Assembly: GCF_004785685.1 (NCBI RefSeq)
Contig: NZ_SRPF01000001.1
Coordinates: forward strand, 248,001 to 312,000
DNA from: Marinobacter confluentis
GTDB lineage: Bacteria > Pseudomonadota > Gammaproteobacteria > Pseudomonadales > Oleiphilaceae
DNA: 64,000 bases
Reading direction: 5' to 3'
Shown here piece by piece: positions 16,960 through 25,147 of the stretch. Positions within the stretch are counted from its first letter, which is position 1. The number at the start of each line of letters is the position of its first letter. Both the position numbers and the translations under genes were made by a program. Under the pieces are notes generated by a model, which was given only the letters and a program-made list of their open reading frames with translations, was not told the origin of the DNA and searched no databases.

Positions 16960-17409
16960 ATGGAACAACTCAGTTTTAATCAGAATCTGGCGTATGCAAA
17001 CAGGGTAGGGCTTTCACTGAGCGCGGCCAGCGCCCGGCCGGAGCCTGAGCCGGCAACCGGAAACGTCACGGAAATCATCATGCCCCAGGGGCAGGTGGAA
17101 AATTTCCAGTTGCTGCTGCCAATGCTGACCCAGCTGAATCAGGAAAAGCGCTGGTTGGCATGGATCGATCCGCCCCAGAGTCTGGTGAGCAAGTGGCAGA
17201 AAATGCGGGGTATCGTGGCGGGAGAACTGCTGGTGTTGCGGTCGACGCCTGAGCATCCGGCACGTGACCTTGCGGAGCGCGCCCTGAGTGCAGGCACCTG
17301 CCATGCCGTTGTAATGTGGACCCAGAAGCTGGGCAGGCAATCATTGGCGGCACTGGAACAGGCGTCCGCGAAAGGCAACAGCCACGGCGTGGTGTTGCGT
17401 CAGCGCTAA
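16960..17409 (+). CDS. sulA: SOS cell-division inhibitor SulA
   Basis: A 149-residue protein starting MEQLSFNQNLAYAN. The GGTGAGG just upstream supports this ATG rather than the in-frame GTG at 16948. The central segment VTEIIMPQGQVENFQLLLPMLTQLN and WLAWIDPPQSLV match SulA; the fold is RecA-like without nucleotide binding. SulA binds FtsZ and blocks septation during DNA damage. Co-transcription with lexA from the SOS-controlled promoter explains its control; no separate SOS box is visible in the 55-base gap. Confidence 0.9.
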   Translation: MEQLSFNQNLAYANRVGLSLSAASARPEPEPATGNVTEIIMPQGQVENFQLLLPMLTQLNQEKRWLAWIDPPQSLVSKWQKMRGIVAGELLVLRSTPEHPARDLAERALSAGTCHAVVMWTQKLGRQSLAALEQASAKGNSHGVVLRQR

Positions 17410-17411
17410 GC

Positions 17412-17672
17412 TCAGTGAAGCGTGTAGGAGGGCCGGGCGGCTGTGTTGTCCAGCTCTTCCTCTTCAAATTCCATATCGTGGCTGATATCACCAGCCGCCT
17501 CGATACCCGCAGCGATCATGGCTTTGGCCACTGCCATATCACGGTCTTCCATCATTTCTCTGGCTTCAGAGGAAAATGAAATCTTTACCAGTGGTGCGCT
17601 GTCGTCGTCTACCCGGCGCAGAGCGTAATCGCCGTTACTCAGTTGCACAATTTCATAGAAGGATGGTGACAT
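17412..17672 (-). CDS. Small conserved acidic protein (PA3009-like)
   Basis: The 86-residue protein has the pattern MSPSFYEIVQLSNGDYALRR followed by an Ala-rich helix and an acidic tail (EFEEEELD). I recall the same small gene next to lexA-sulA in pseudomonads, where its function is unknown. It is convergent with sulA (2 bases between stops), and on the same strand as and 56 bases after the DUF6586-like gene. GAAAGG lies 8 bases before the ATG. Probably a small soluble regulatory or structural protein. Confidence 0.75.
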   Translation of the reverse strand: MSPSFYEIVQLSNGDYALRRVDDDSAPLVKISFSSEAREMMEDRDMAVAKAMIAAGIEAAGDISHDMEFEEEELDNTAARPSYTLH

Positions 17673-17728
17673 TTCAAAAGCCTTTCAGTTCATTGCCCTT
17701 CAAGCGTGGAGGCACACAAGCGAAGAAT

Positions 17729-18205
17729 TCACCATTCGCTGTGGCGTTCCTCAAGGGCGTCGATAAAGTGTTTGAGGTCTGCAAGCGCCTGCTCGAGGGC
17801 TTTCGATGACCGGTCAGGCCCGGTATCTGCAGCAACCGCAATGATGTTTTCGTCGCTGACGGTTTTTTTGGCCGCCGGTGGACGAGTCTGGTAATGCTCA
17901 AGCTGGTTCAGGTAAACCCACCAGTTCGAGGCGCCTGCATCGAGCGCTTCGAGCTCCGTAATTTCCGGAATATTCTCCCCAAGTAATGCCCTCAAGGCAT
18001 CAAGGCTGCCAGGTTCCGCGCGTTTTTCCTGGTAGAGCCGCGCGACCATGACCATAAGCAGTTGGCGCGACCGTAAGGCAAGCTCTACCGCGCCTTGCCA
18101 CATGGCTTCCTGGCCATGCACCGAATCCACTCTGTCACGCTGCGACAGCAGGGTTCTGGCAAGAAAGACTTTCTGCGATACCAGCGAATGCCACTGCGAT
18201 GCCAT
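17729..18205 (-). CDS. DUF6586-like conserved protein
   Basis: A 158-residue, mostly helical soluble protein. The N-terminus, WHSLVSQKVFLARTLL, and the segment RSRQLLMVMVARLYQE match the small family that sits beside the sulA neighbourhood in pseudomonads. No catalytic motif is seen. Ends in a charged helix (ADLKHFIDALEERHSEW). It begins a two-gene unit with the 86-residue protein; GGCAGG lies 6 bases before the ATG. The conserved neighbourhood suggests a link to division or DNA-damage response, but nothing in the sequence proves it. Confidence 0.75.
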   Translation of the reverse strand: MASQWHSLVSQKVFLARTLLSQRDRVDSVHGQEAMWQGAVELALRSRQLLMVMVARLYQEKRAEPGSLDALRALLGENIPEITELEALDAGASNWWVYLNQLEHYQTRPPAAKKTVSDENIIAVAADTGPDRSSKALEQALADLKHFIDALEERHSEW

Positions 18206-18339
18206 CAGATACCTGCCGGGAACGGTAAGGGGAATAGTCAGGAATTACAGATATAGCGCACATCCTACCATTTCCTGAACAAAAATTCTTCTATCCGGTT
18301 GCTTGCGTTCTTTTGACAATAAAAAACAAACGACCACTT

Positions 18340-18353
18340 GAAACGGGCGTTTG
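18340..18353. promoter_or_regulatory. Possible PsrA-like operator
   Basis: GAAAC-GGGC-GTTTG is an inverted repeat that matches the published PsrA consensus (C/G)AAAC-N2-4-GTTT(G/C). It lies 70 bases before the DUF1329 start, downstream of a TTGACA at 18313-18318. PsrA responds to long-chain fatty acids. Short sites like this occur by chance, so the call is tentative. Confidence 0.3.
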
Positions 18354-18422
18354 AATTTGGCAAAAAGGCCGCTGTAATTTGAGCATTTGCGACCAGTAGC
18401 CTTCCACAAAAGGAGATAAGTG

Positions 18423-19781
18423 ATGCGGAACCAGCTGTTAACAGGGTTCATGGCGGTGTTAATGGGGCTTTCAGGTGCTGCACAGGCAAAGGTGTCTGCA
18501 GAGGAAGCGGAGCGACTGGGCAATGAATTGACGCCGGTCGGGGCGGTAAAAAGTGGTAACGCCTCGGGTGTTATTCCGGCCTGGAGTGGCGGTCTCTCAG
18601 AGCCACCCGCGAATTGGCGACCTGGCGAAATTGAGGTGGATCCCTACCCGCAGGATGAGCCGCTGTTCGTGATTTCGAAGGCTAACCTGCATCTGTACCG
18701 GGACAGACTGACCGACGGTCATATCCGGATGCTCGAACAGTACTCGCCAGAGTTTGTGATGCCGGTCTATCAGACCCGTCGTTCAGCGGCGTTTCCAGAT
18801 CATGTCTATGACAAGTACAAGGAAAACGCGGTGAGTGCTGAGCTGCTTTCCAACGGTAACGGCGTGCGTGACACCATCATGACGAGCCCGTTTCCAATTC
18901 CGCGGACTGGCCTGGAGGTCATCTGGAACCATATCCTGCGTTATCGGGGAGAGGAGATCGCGTTTCGAAGTGCTTCAGCGACACCCCAGACCAACGGCGC
19001 GTACAACGAAGTGGTGAACAACTATGACTATTTCATTGCGTACAGCCGCCAGGGTGCGAATCTCGCTGAAATAGATAACAAGATCTTCTACCTCAAGACG
19101 GATACCGTTGCCCCATCCAGTCTTGCGGGTACGATTACGCTGGTCCATGAGACCCTTGATCAGGTCCGTTCTCCCAGGCTTGCCTGGCGGTACGATGCTG
19201 GTTCCCGGCGCCTGCGCCGGTCGCCGAACCTGGCCTACGAAACTGATCTACCGAACTCCTCGTCACTGCGTGCGGTGGACCAGAAAGATATGTACAACGG
19301 TGCACCGAACCAGTACGAATGGGAATTGAAAGGCCGCCGCGAAATTTACGTGCCTTACAATGCCTATCAGCTGCATGACGGCGACGTTCGCCCGGATGAT
19401 ATTATCCGCCCGCAGCACATCAATCAGGAGCTTGCCCGTTACGAGCTGCACCGGGTCTGGGTGGTTGAAGCCACGCGCCGGGTGGGAATCAGCCATATCT
19501 ATGACCGCCGGGTTTTCTATGTAGATGAAGATAGCTGGCAGGTACTGGCCACCGAGGAGTACGATGAGAACGGCGAATTGTGGCGCGTGTCTGAAGCCCA
19601 CAATATAAATTTCTACAGTGAGCCGGTTTTCTGGACCACCATGGAAATGACTTACGACCTGAAGGCCGAGCGGTATTACATCGACGGCCTGGACAATGGC
19701 TACCCGGCCTACGATTTCAACCCGGGCTTCCGCGGCGATCAGTTTTCGGCTTCCGCTGCGCGAAGGGACGCCCGCCGCTAA
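18423..19781 (+). CDS. DUF1329 exported protein
   Basis: A 452-residue precursor with a Sec signal peptide (about residues 1-23, ending GAAQA). After it, the mature N-terminus KVSAEEAERLGNELTPVGA and GNASGVIPAWSGG are the family signature of DUF1329, beta-rich periplasmic or outer-membrane-associated proteins related to the LolA/VioE-like lipoprotein-binding fold. They are often near RND exporters or lipid genes and are suspected to bind hydrophobic ligands. The ATG at 18423 is preferred over the GTG at 18420 because AGGAG lies 7 bases before it. It stands alone, 217 bases after the divergent gene; a PsrA-like palindrome lies in its leader. Confidence 0.88.
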   Translation: MRNQLLTGFMAVLMGLSGAAQAKVSAEEAERLGNELTPVGAVKSGNASGVIPAWSGGLSEPPANWRPGEIEVDPYPQDEPLFVISKANLHLYRDRLTDGHIRMLEQYSPEFVMPVYQTRRSAAFPDHVYDKYKENAVSAELLSNGNGVRDTIMTSPFPIPRTGLEVIWNHILRYRGEEIAFRSASATPQTNGAYNEVVNNYDYFIAYSRQGANLAEIDNKIFYLKTDTVAPSSLAGTITLVHETLDQVRSPRLAWRYDAGSRRLRRSPNLAYETDLPNSSSLRAVDQKDMYNGAPNQYEWELKGRREIYVPYNAYQLHDGDVRPDDIIRPQHINQELARYELHRVWVVEATRRVGISHIYDRRVFYVDEDSWQVLATEEYDENGELWRVSEAHNINFYSEPVFWTTMEMTYDLKAERYYIDGLDNGYPAYDFNPGFRGDQFSASAARRDARR

Positions 19782-19797
19782 ATCTGGAGAAGCTGCA

Positions 19798-20121
19798 ATG
19801 ACTGATGACCGGTTCGATGCAATTGATACGTTGATAGATCATCTTGAAACGGCCCTGTCCGAAAAAGACTGGGATGAGCTATCGCGGCTGAACCAGCTTG
19901 TTCGGCCCACGATCGAGCCGGTGATGGCTGCCCTGGAGGCGGGTGAGCTGGATGCCGAACCGGTTCGCGAGCGCCTCGCCGGCCTTCAGACCTTCTGTGA
20001 CCGTGCCAATAATTCGGCGATGGATGCCAAGGCCGAGGCGCGCAAGGCGCTGGAGGGTATCAACCAGAATCGAAGTGCCGCCAGGGCTTATCAGAATGTC
20101 TCAGGAAGCCCGCAAAAATAG
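19798..20121 (+). CDS. FliT-like flagellar chaperone
   Basis: A 107-residue, helical, acidic protein starting MTDDRFDAIDTLIDHLE; the open frame extends into the DUF1329 gene, but GGAGAAGCTGCA supports this ATG. Composition and position just before fleQ match the FliT/PA1096-type protein that sits between fliS and fleQ in pseudomonads, acting as chaperone of the cap protein FliD or as a flagellar regulator. Here fliD and fliS are not adjacent, so only this member remains beside fleQ. No strong sequence motif; the call rests mostly on context and size. Confidence 0.65.
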   Translation: MTDDRFDAIDTLIDHLETALSEKDWDELSRLNQLVRPTIEPVMAALEAGELDAEPVRERLAGLQTFCDRANNSAMDAKAEARKALEGINQNRSAARAYQNVSGSPQK

Positions 20122-20131
20122 CGTCATAAAA

Positions 20132-20160
20132 TTGACTCCTGCAGAGGTTCAGTCTTAAAT
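20132..20160 (+). promoter_or_regulatory. Probable sigma-70 promoter of fleQ
   Basis: TTGACT (20132-20137) and TTAAAT (20155-20160) are separated by 17 bases, 35 bases before the fleQ ATG. fleQ is sigma-70 dependent in pseudomonads, while its targets use sigma-54, so a vegetative promoter is expected here. Confidence 0.5.
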
Positions 20161-20194
20161 ACGGCACAAATATGCCCGCAAGAGATTCGTTTTA

Positions 20195-21640
20195 ATGTCC
20201 AAGAATAATAAAGTGCTGGTTCTCAGCGAAGACGATGCCAGAAGACGTGACATTTTTACTATCCTCGAATTCATCGGTGAAGAAGAAATAGCCGCCGGCT
20301 CGGAGGCTCTGGCACTTCTGGCAGAGCCAGCCGCTCTTGAGGAGGCATCCGTAGTTATCCTGGATGGCAGCGATCCCTCAGCCGAACAGACCGTGGCTAC
20401 CATCAGCCAGTCTACCCGTGGCGTCCCCATCCTGATGGTGGGCGACCCCGACCTGAACCGGTTATCCGATGACGAAACCGGTCGAATCATTGCCCGCATG
20501 GAATGGCCCCTTAATTACACCAAGTTTGTGGATTCTCTCTATCGCGCCCAGATTTTCAGGGACCAGTTTGCCCGTCATCAGGAGCGTGGCCAGCAACGGG
20601 GCCTTCAGCTGTTCCGTAGCCTTGTTGGCACCAGTCGCCGGGTTCAGTCGGTGCGCCAGTTGATGGAGCAGGTGGCGGATAAAGACGTCAGCGTGCTGAT
20701 CACCGGCGAGTCCGGCACCGGTAAGGAAGTGGTCGCCCGTAACCTGCATTACCATTCCAGTCGCCGTGACCGGCCTTTTGTGCCGGTCAATTGTGGCGCC
20801 ATTCCTGCTGAATTGCTGGAAAGCGAACTGTTTGGCCACGAGAAAGGCGCTTTTACCGGCGCGATTACCGCCCGGGTAGGGCGTTTTGAACTGGCTGAAG
20901 GCGGCACCCTGTTTCTCGATGAAATTGGTGACATGCCCCTGAACATGCAGGTGAAAATTCTGCGGGTTCTGCAGGAACGGACGTTTGAAAAGGTGGGCAG
21001 TAACCGCACCCAGACCGCCGATGTGCGGATTATTGCCGCGACTCACAAGCATCTTGAAGACATGATTGAAAGTGGCAACTTCCGCGAGGACCTGTATTAC
21101 CGATTGAACGTGTTTCCCATCGAGATGCCGGCCCTGAGGGAGCGGGTTGAAGATATACCGCTGCTGATCAATGAGCTGATCTCCCGCATGGAGAAGGAAA
21201 AGCGTGGTTCCCTGCGGATGAACTCGGCAGCGATAATGAGCCTGTGCCGGCACGAATGGCCCGGTAACGTGCGTGAGCTCGCGAACCTGGTTGAGCGGCT
21301 TGCCATCATGCATCCCTACGGGGTGATCGGGGTGCAGGAACTGCCGAAGAAGTTCCGGTACGTGGACGACTTCGATGAAAACCGGCCGGTTGAAGATTCC
21401 GGTATGCCCTCCGGTATTCCGGGACTGGTGGGGCTGGATGCCCCCGCCTTGTTGCCGGTCAACGGCATTGATCTGAAAGAATATCTGTCCAACCTGGAAA
21501 AACAGCTGATCCAGCAGGCGCTGGATGAGTCCAGCGGTGTGGTTGCTCGGGCTGCAGAGAAGCTGCGTATCCGGCGGACGACACTGGTTGAAAAAGTCCG
21601 CAAGTATGGCCTGCGGGATGAAGAATCCGAGGAAACCTGA
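20195..21640 (+). CDS. fleQ: Flagellar master regulator FleQ (sigma-54 enhancer-binding protein)
   Basis: The 481-residue protein has three parts: a degenerate receiver-like FleQ domain (about 1-120, beginning [13 protein letters not shown]), a AAA+ domain with Walker A GESGTGKE (171-178) and the sigma-54 contact loop GAFTGA (218-223), and a Fis-type helix-turn-helix (about 445-475, [24 protein letters not shown]). FleQ drives transcription of flagellar genes from -24/-12 promoters and, as known in Pseudomonas, binds c-di-GMP and is opposed by FleN, encoded at 48.4 kb. The start has a poor ribosome site. It heads the whole flagellar region. Confidence 0.95.
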   Translation: MSKNNKVLVLSEDDARRRDIFTILEFIGEEEIAAGSEALALLAEPAALEEASVVILDGSDPSAEQTVATISQSTRGVPILMVGDPDLNRLSDDETGRIIARMEWPLNYTKFVDSLYRAQIFRDQFARHQERGQQRGLQLFRSLVGTSRRVQSVRQLMEQVADKDVSVLITGESGTGKEVVARNLHYHSSRRDRPFVPVNCGAIPAELLESELFGHEKGAFTGAITARVGRFELAEGGTLFLDEIGDMPLNMQVKILRVLQERTFEKVGSNRTQTADVRIIAATHKHLEDMIESGNFREDLYYRLNVFPIEMPALRERVEDIPLLINELISRMEKEKRGSLRMNSAAIMSLCRHEWPGNVRELANLVERLAIMHPYGVIGVQELPKKFRYVDDFDENRPVEDSGMPSGIPGLVGLDAPALLPVNGIDLKEYLSNLEKQLIQQALDESSGVVARAAEKLRIRRTTLVEKVRKYGLRDEESEET

Positions 21641-21774
21641 GCCTTTCAGGTAACTTCTGGCGGCGTCAAAGGTTTGTAACCTTCGGCGCCGTTCTGCATT
21701 AAGGGTGACAGAAAACCGTCATTTTACCCGTTTCTGATATTCCTACCCTCTGAAAAATAAAGAAAAAGTAATCC

Positions 21775-21790
21775 TGGCACAGTCCTCGCT
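21775..21790 (+). promoter_or_regulatory. Sigma-54 promoter of fleSR
   Basis: TGGCACAGTCCTCGCT has the invariant GG (21776-21777) and GC (21788-21789) exactly 10 bases apart, and the strong -24 form TGGCAC. It lies 68 bases before the fleS ATG in a 217-base gap, the expected FleQ-activated promoter. Confidence 0.8.
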
Positions 21791-21857
21791 TTGAATCCTC
21801 AAACGATCCATCCGATTGTTGCCGGCCCGCTTTCAGGCCTGGTCAGAGGACGAGTTT

Positions 21858-23099
21858 ATGAGCCAGCTACAATACAACGCCGCGGCTGACGTTAACGACA
21901 AAGTGACCGCATTGTTCCCGGAACAGGACGATGAGGCCGTGGGCACGGCGCTGGAACTGTTCAACCAGATGTCCCGGCAGATCACCGATTCCTATCGCAC
22001 CCTTGAATCCCGGGTCAATCAGCTTTCCGGTGAGCTGACGGCAGAATCGCGCCAGCGCCAGGCTGAGCTGGAACAGAAGGAAGAGCTGGCAGACCGTCTT
22101 TCTACCCTCCTTCAGGCCCTGCCGGCCGGTGTGGTGGTGCTCGACAGCCAGGGTGTGATTACCCAGACCAACCCGGCGGCCATTACCCTGCTGGGTGAGC
22201 CTTTGGACGGTGCCCGCTGGGTTGATGTTATTCGCCGTTGCTTTGCCCCCCGCCGGGACGACGGCCACGAAGTGTCGCTGAAAGACGGCCGTCGGGTGAG
22301 CATTGAAATCCGTACTATGGAAAACCAGCCCGGCCAGCTGATTCTGCTGACTGACCTGACCGAAACCCGGCAGCTTCAGGGCCAGCTTGCCCATGCCCAG
22401 CGGTTGTCCGCCATGGGCAAGATGGTGGCATCCCTGGCTCACCAGATTCGCACACCGCTGTCTGCCGCCATTCTCTACGGTGGCCATTTGGGCCAGCCCG
22501 ACCTTGATGAAGAACTGCGGCAGCGCTGCGCATCCCGGCTGATGTCTCGGCTGACCCATCTGGAACAGCAGGTGCGGGACATGCTGATTTTCGCCCGTGG
22601 GGAAACCCGCCTGGCGGAAGAATTATCCACTGAAAGCCTGGCTCAGGCGCTGAAAGCAGCGATTGAAGGCTTGCGGCATCCAGCAGATGCACAGATAGAG
22701 ATGCACAGCGAGGTGGCCGATCAGCCCATGCTCTGCAACCGGGATGCCCTGGTGGGTGCCTGTACCAATCTTGTGAACAACAGTATCGAGGCGGGGGCGA
22801 AGCGCATCAGCGTTACGCTTAAGCAGCAGCAGAACGAACTGACGATCCGGGTAACAGACGACGGCCCCGGATTCTCCGCCGACCAGACACAGCAGATGCT
22901 TGAAGCCTTCTACACCACCAAGTCCCACGGCACCGGGTTGGGACTGGCCGTGGTTCAGGCAGTGGTGAAAGCACATCAGGGTCACTTTGCCATTGAATCG
23001 CCTGCCAGCGGCGGCGCCACAGCGACTCTTTCCCTGCCGTTACTGCGCGCCGCATCCGGCGAGCGGCAGCCGAATAACAAGCAGAATACCAGTAAGTAA
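21858..23099 (+). CDS. fleS: Flagellar sensor histidine kinase FleS
   Basis: 413 residues from the ATG at 21858 (AGAGGAC upstream); an in-frame ATG at 21816 lies too close to the promoter and lacks a ribosome site. Domains in order: coiled N-terminus (about 25-85), PAS (about 86-170, LLQALPAGVVVLDSQG), HisKA with the phosphoacceptor H195 in SLAHQIRTPLS, and HATPase with NLVNNSIEAGA, DDGPGF and TKSHGTGLGLAVV. No membrane segment is seen, so it is a cytoplasmic kinase, probably reading assembly state. It phosphorylates FleR, encoded 12 bases downstream. Confidence 0.94.
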   Translation: MSQLQYNAAADVNDKVTALFPEQDDEAVGTALELFNQMSRQITDSYRTLESRVNQLSGELTAESRQRQAELEQKEELADRLSTLLQALPAGVVVLDSQGVITQTNPAAITLLGEPLDGARWVDVIRRCFAPRRDDGHEVSLKDGRRVSIEIRTMENQPGQLILLTDLTETRQLQGQLAHAQRLSAMGKMVASLAHQIRTPLSAAILYGGHLGQPDLDEELRQRCASRLMSRLTHLEQQVRDMLIFARGETRLAEELSTESLAQALKAAIEGLRHPADAQIEMHSEVADQPMLCNRDALVGACTNLVNNSIEAGAKRISVTLKQQQNELTIRVTDDGPGFSADQTQQMLEAFYTTKSHGTGLGLAVVQAVVKAHQGHFAIESPASGGATATLSLPLLRAASGERQPNNKQNTSK

Positions 23100-23111
23100 T
23101 CGGAGACCATT

Positions 23112-24551
23112 ATGGCCAAGGCGCACATTCTGATTGTTGAAGACGACCACGACCTGCGCGAAGCGCTGGTCACGACGCTGGAACTGGCAAAGTTCCGGGT
23201 ACGGGAGGCTGAAAATGCCGAACAGGCCCTGAAGTGTCTGGCGGAAGGCTCAGTGGATATGGTGGTCAGCGACGTCAATATGCCGGGGATGTCAGGCCAC
23301 GAGTTACTGTTTGAGGTGCAGCGACTGCACCCGGGCCTGCCGATGATGCTGATTACCGCCTACGGCCAGATTAGCCACGCGGTATCGGCGATGCAGGCGG
23401 GCGCAATCGATTATCTGGTTAAACCTTTCGAGCCTTCGGTGCTGGTGGAAGCGGTCAGCCGCATTGTCGGAGGCAGCCGCCAGAAGGGCAGCGATGCGCC
23501 GGTGGCCGAGGACCCGATCAGCAAACGGATGTTCCAGTTGGCTGCCAAGGTAGCCGCCAGTGATTCAACGGTGATGATCTCGGGCGAAAGCGGCACCGGC
23601 AAGGAAGTGCTGGCCCGTTATATTCACAATCAGTCGCCCCGTTCAGAACAGCCGTTTATTGCCATCAACTGTGCCGCCATCCCCGAAAATATGCTGGAAG
23701 CCATTCTGTTCGGCCACGAGAAAGGCGCCTTTACCGGAGCCGTCGCGTCATCGCCCGGCAAGTTTGAGCAGGCCAATGGTGGCACCATTCTGTTGGACGA
23801 AATCTCAGAAATGGATCTGGGCCTGCAGTCCAAACTGTTGCGGGTGCTTCAGGAGCGGGAGGTTGAACGCGTGGGCGGTCGCAAGACCATCCATCTGGAT
23901 GTCCGGGTGATTGCGACCACCAACCGCGATCTGGGGCATTACGTCCGCGAGGGCCAGTTCCGTGAAGATCTGTATTACCGCCTGACGGTTTTCCCCATGC
24001 ACTGGCAACCACTGCGCGAGCGGCCCATGGACATCATGCCGCTGGCCGTCTCATTGCTGAAGGCCCACTGCCGTAAAATGAAGCTGACCGGCATCACCTT
24101 TGCCCCGGATGCCAAGCAGGCGTTAACCGCCCACCGCTGGCCCGGCAACGTGCGCGAGCTGGACAACGCCCTGCAGCGAGCCCTGGTGCTGCACCAGGGC
24201 AATGTGATTCACGCCGACGATCTTTGCCTGGAACTGGGAATCAGCGGGCGCATGGAGGCGGAAGCGCCTTCTGCAATCCGCCCGGATCTGACGCCTGATG
24301 TCGCTTTTCAGGCCAGTGGACAGACCGACCAGATGACCATCGCGGAGATCAGCGGCGAACAAACAGGCTCGCTGGGCGACGAAGTTCGCCAGCGGGAGTT
24401 CAGAATCATTATTGAGACGCTGCGCAGAGAGCGTGGCCGCCGTAACCGCGCAGCCGAGCAACTGGGCATCAGCCCACGGACCCTGAGGTATAAACTGGCA
24501 CAGATGCGGGATGCCGGTATTGACCTGGATTCGGAGCTCGCAGCCGTTTGA
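23112..24551 (+). CDS. fleR: Flagellar response regulator FleR (sigma-54 activator)
   Basis: A 479-residue NtrC-type regulator. The receiver domain (about 1-120) has the acidic pair in IVEDDHD, phosphorylation site D54 in VVSDVNMPG and Lys in YLVKPFE. The AAA+ domain carries GESGTGKE and EKGAFTGA, and the C-terminus is a Fis-type HTH (RNRAAEQLGISPRTLRYKL). FleR~P activates the later sigma-54 flagellar genes (basal body and hook class). A rho-independent terminator follows, ending the fleSR unit before fliE. Confidence 0.95.
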   Translation: MAKAHILIVEDDHDLREALVTTLELAKFRVREAENAEQALKCLAEGSVDMVVSDVNMPGMSGHELLFEVQRLHPGLPMMLITAYGQISHAVSAMQAGAIDYLVKPFEPSVLVEAVSRIVGGSRQKGSDAPVAEDPISKRMFQLAAKVAASDSTVMISGESGTGKEVLARYIHNQSPRSEQPFIAINCAAIPENMLEAILFGHEKGAFTGAVASSPGKFEQANGGTILLDEISEMDLGLQSKLLRVLQEREVERVGGRKTIHLDVRVIATTNRDLGHYVREGQFREDLYYRLTVFPMHWQPLRERPMDIMPLAVSLLKAHCRKMKLTGITFAPDAKQALTAHRWPGNVRELDNALQRALVLHQGNVIHADDLCLELGISGRMEAEAPSAIRPDLTPDVAFQASGQTDQMTIAEISGEQTGSLGDEVRQREFRIIIETLRRERGRRNRAAEQLGISPRTLRYKLAQMRDAGIDLDSELAAV

Positions 24552-24575
24552 TGCATTGAACCGTCTCCTTCGATT

Positions 24576-24599
24576 GGCACCCTCGGGTGCCTTTTTTAT
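24576..24599 (+). terminator. Rho-independent terminator after fleR
   Basis: GGCACC-CTCG-GGTGCC (24576-24591) is a perfect 6-bp stem with a stable UUCG-like CTCG loop, followed by TTTTTT. It lies 24 bases after the fleR stop and isolates fleSR from the fliE operon. Confidence 0.92.
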
Positions 24600-24678
24600 T
24601 TGTCAAAAGATTGTCACGGCTCAGGAGTGGATTTCAGGATTAATTGCCAAAATACTGAAATGTATAGTTTTAATGCGG

Positions 24679-24695
24679 TTGGCCTGCTATTTGCT
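24679..24695 (+). promoter_or_regulatory. Sigma-54 promoter of fliEFGHIJ
   Basis: TTGGCCTGCTATTTGCT has GG (24681-24682) and GC (24693-24694) exactly 10 bases apart, with a TTGCT -12 element. It lies 69 bases before the fliE ATG and after the fleR terminator. Confidence 0.75.
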
Positions 24696-24763
24696 GAACA
24701 AAAAGTAATTCGTGAACAGCGGTAAGAGCAGGCCCGATGCAGGGCTGCCCGGGAGAGAGAATC

Positions 24764-25132
24764 ATGGTTCAGCGTGCCGACATCAACAGTGTCCTTTCTG
24801 AAATCCGCAACATGCGCGCCCAGATGATGGACAACCAGCGTGTTCAGCAGGACAACGCCATTCGTGGCCAGGTCGACCGGCCGTCCGGCGTTCAGGAAAC
24901 CCAGCAGACGCCAAAATTCAGCGACATGCTGAGCCAGGCCGTGGGATCGGTGAACGAACTGCAGCAGACCTCCAACAGTATGAAAACCGCCTACGAAATG
25001 GGCGACCCCAACGTTGATATTACACGGGTGATGATCGCTTCTGAAAAAGCTTCCATCTCGTTCGAGGCGCTGACCCAGGTGAGAAACCGCGTGGTGCAGT
25101 CCTACGAAGACATCATGAACATGCCGATCTGA
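24764..25132 (+). CDS. fliE: Flagellar hook-basal body complex protein FliE
   Basis: 122 residues from MVQRADINSVLSEIRNMRAQ; GGGAGAGAGA precedes this ATG, whereas the upstream in-frame ATG at 24737 has no ribosome site. The C-terminal half (DPNVDITRVMIASEKASISFEALTQVRNRVVQSYEDIMNMPI) is the conserved FliE region that joins the MS ring to the rod. First gene of the basal-body operon, 15 bases before fliF. Confidence 0.95.
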   Translation: MVQRADINSVLSEIRNMRAQMMDNQRVQQDNAIRGQVDRPSGVQETQQTPKFSDMLSQAVGSVNELQQTSNSMKTAYEMGDPNVDITRVMIASEKASISFEALTQVRNRVVQSYEDIMNMPI

Positions 25133-25147
25133 TAGCGGAGCACACCC

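Noticed and set aside
21653-21696. Hairpin after fleQ (AAGGTT-TGT-AACCTT with GC-rich flanks)
   Set aside because: The outer stem is mismatched and no T-tract follows. It could be a weak structure but cannot be called a terminator.
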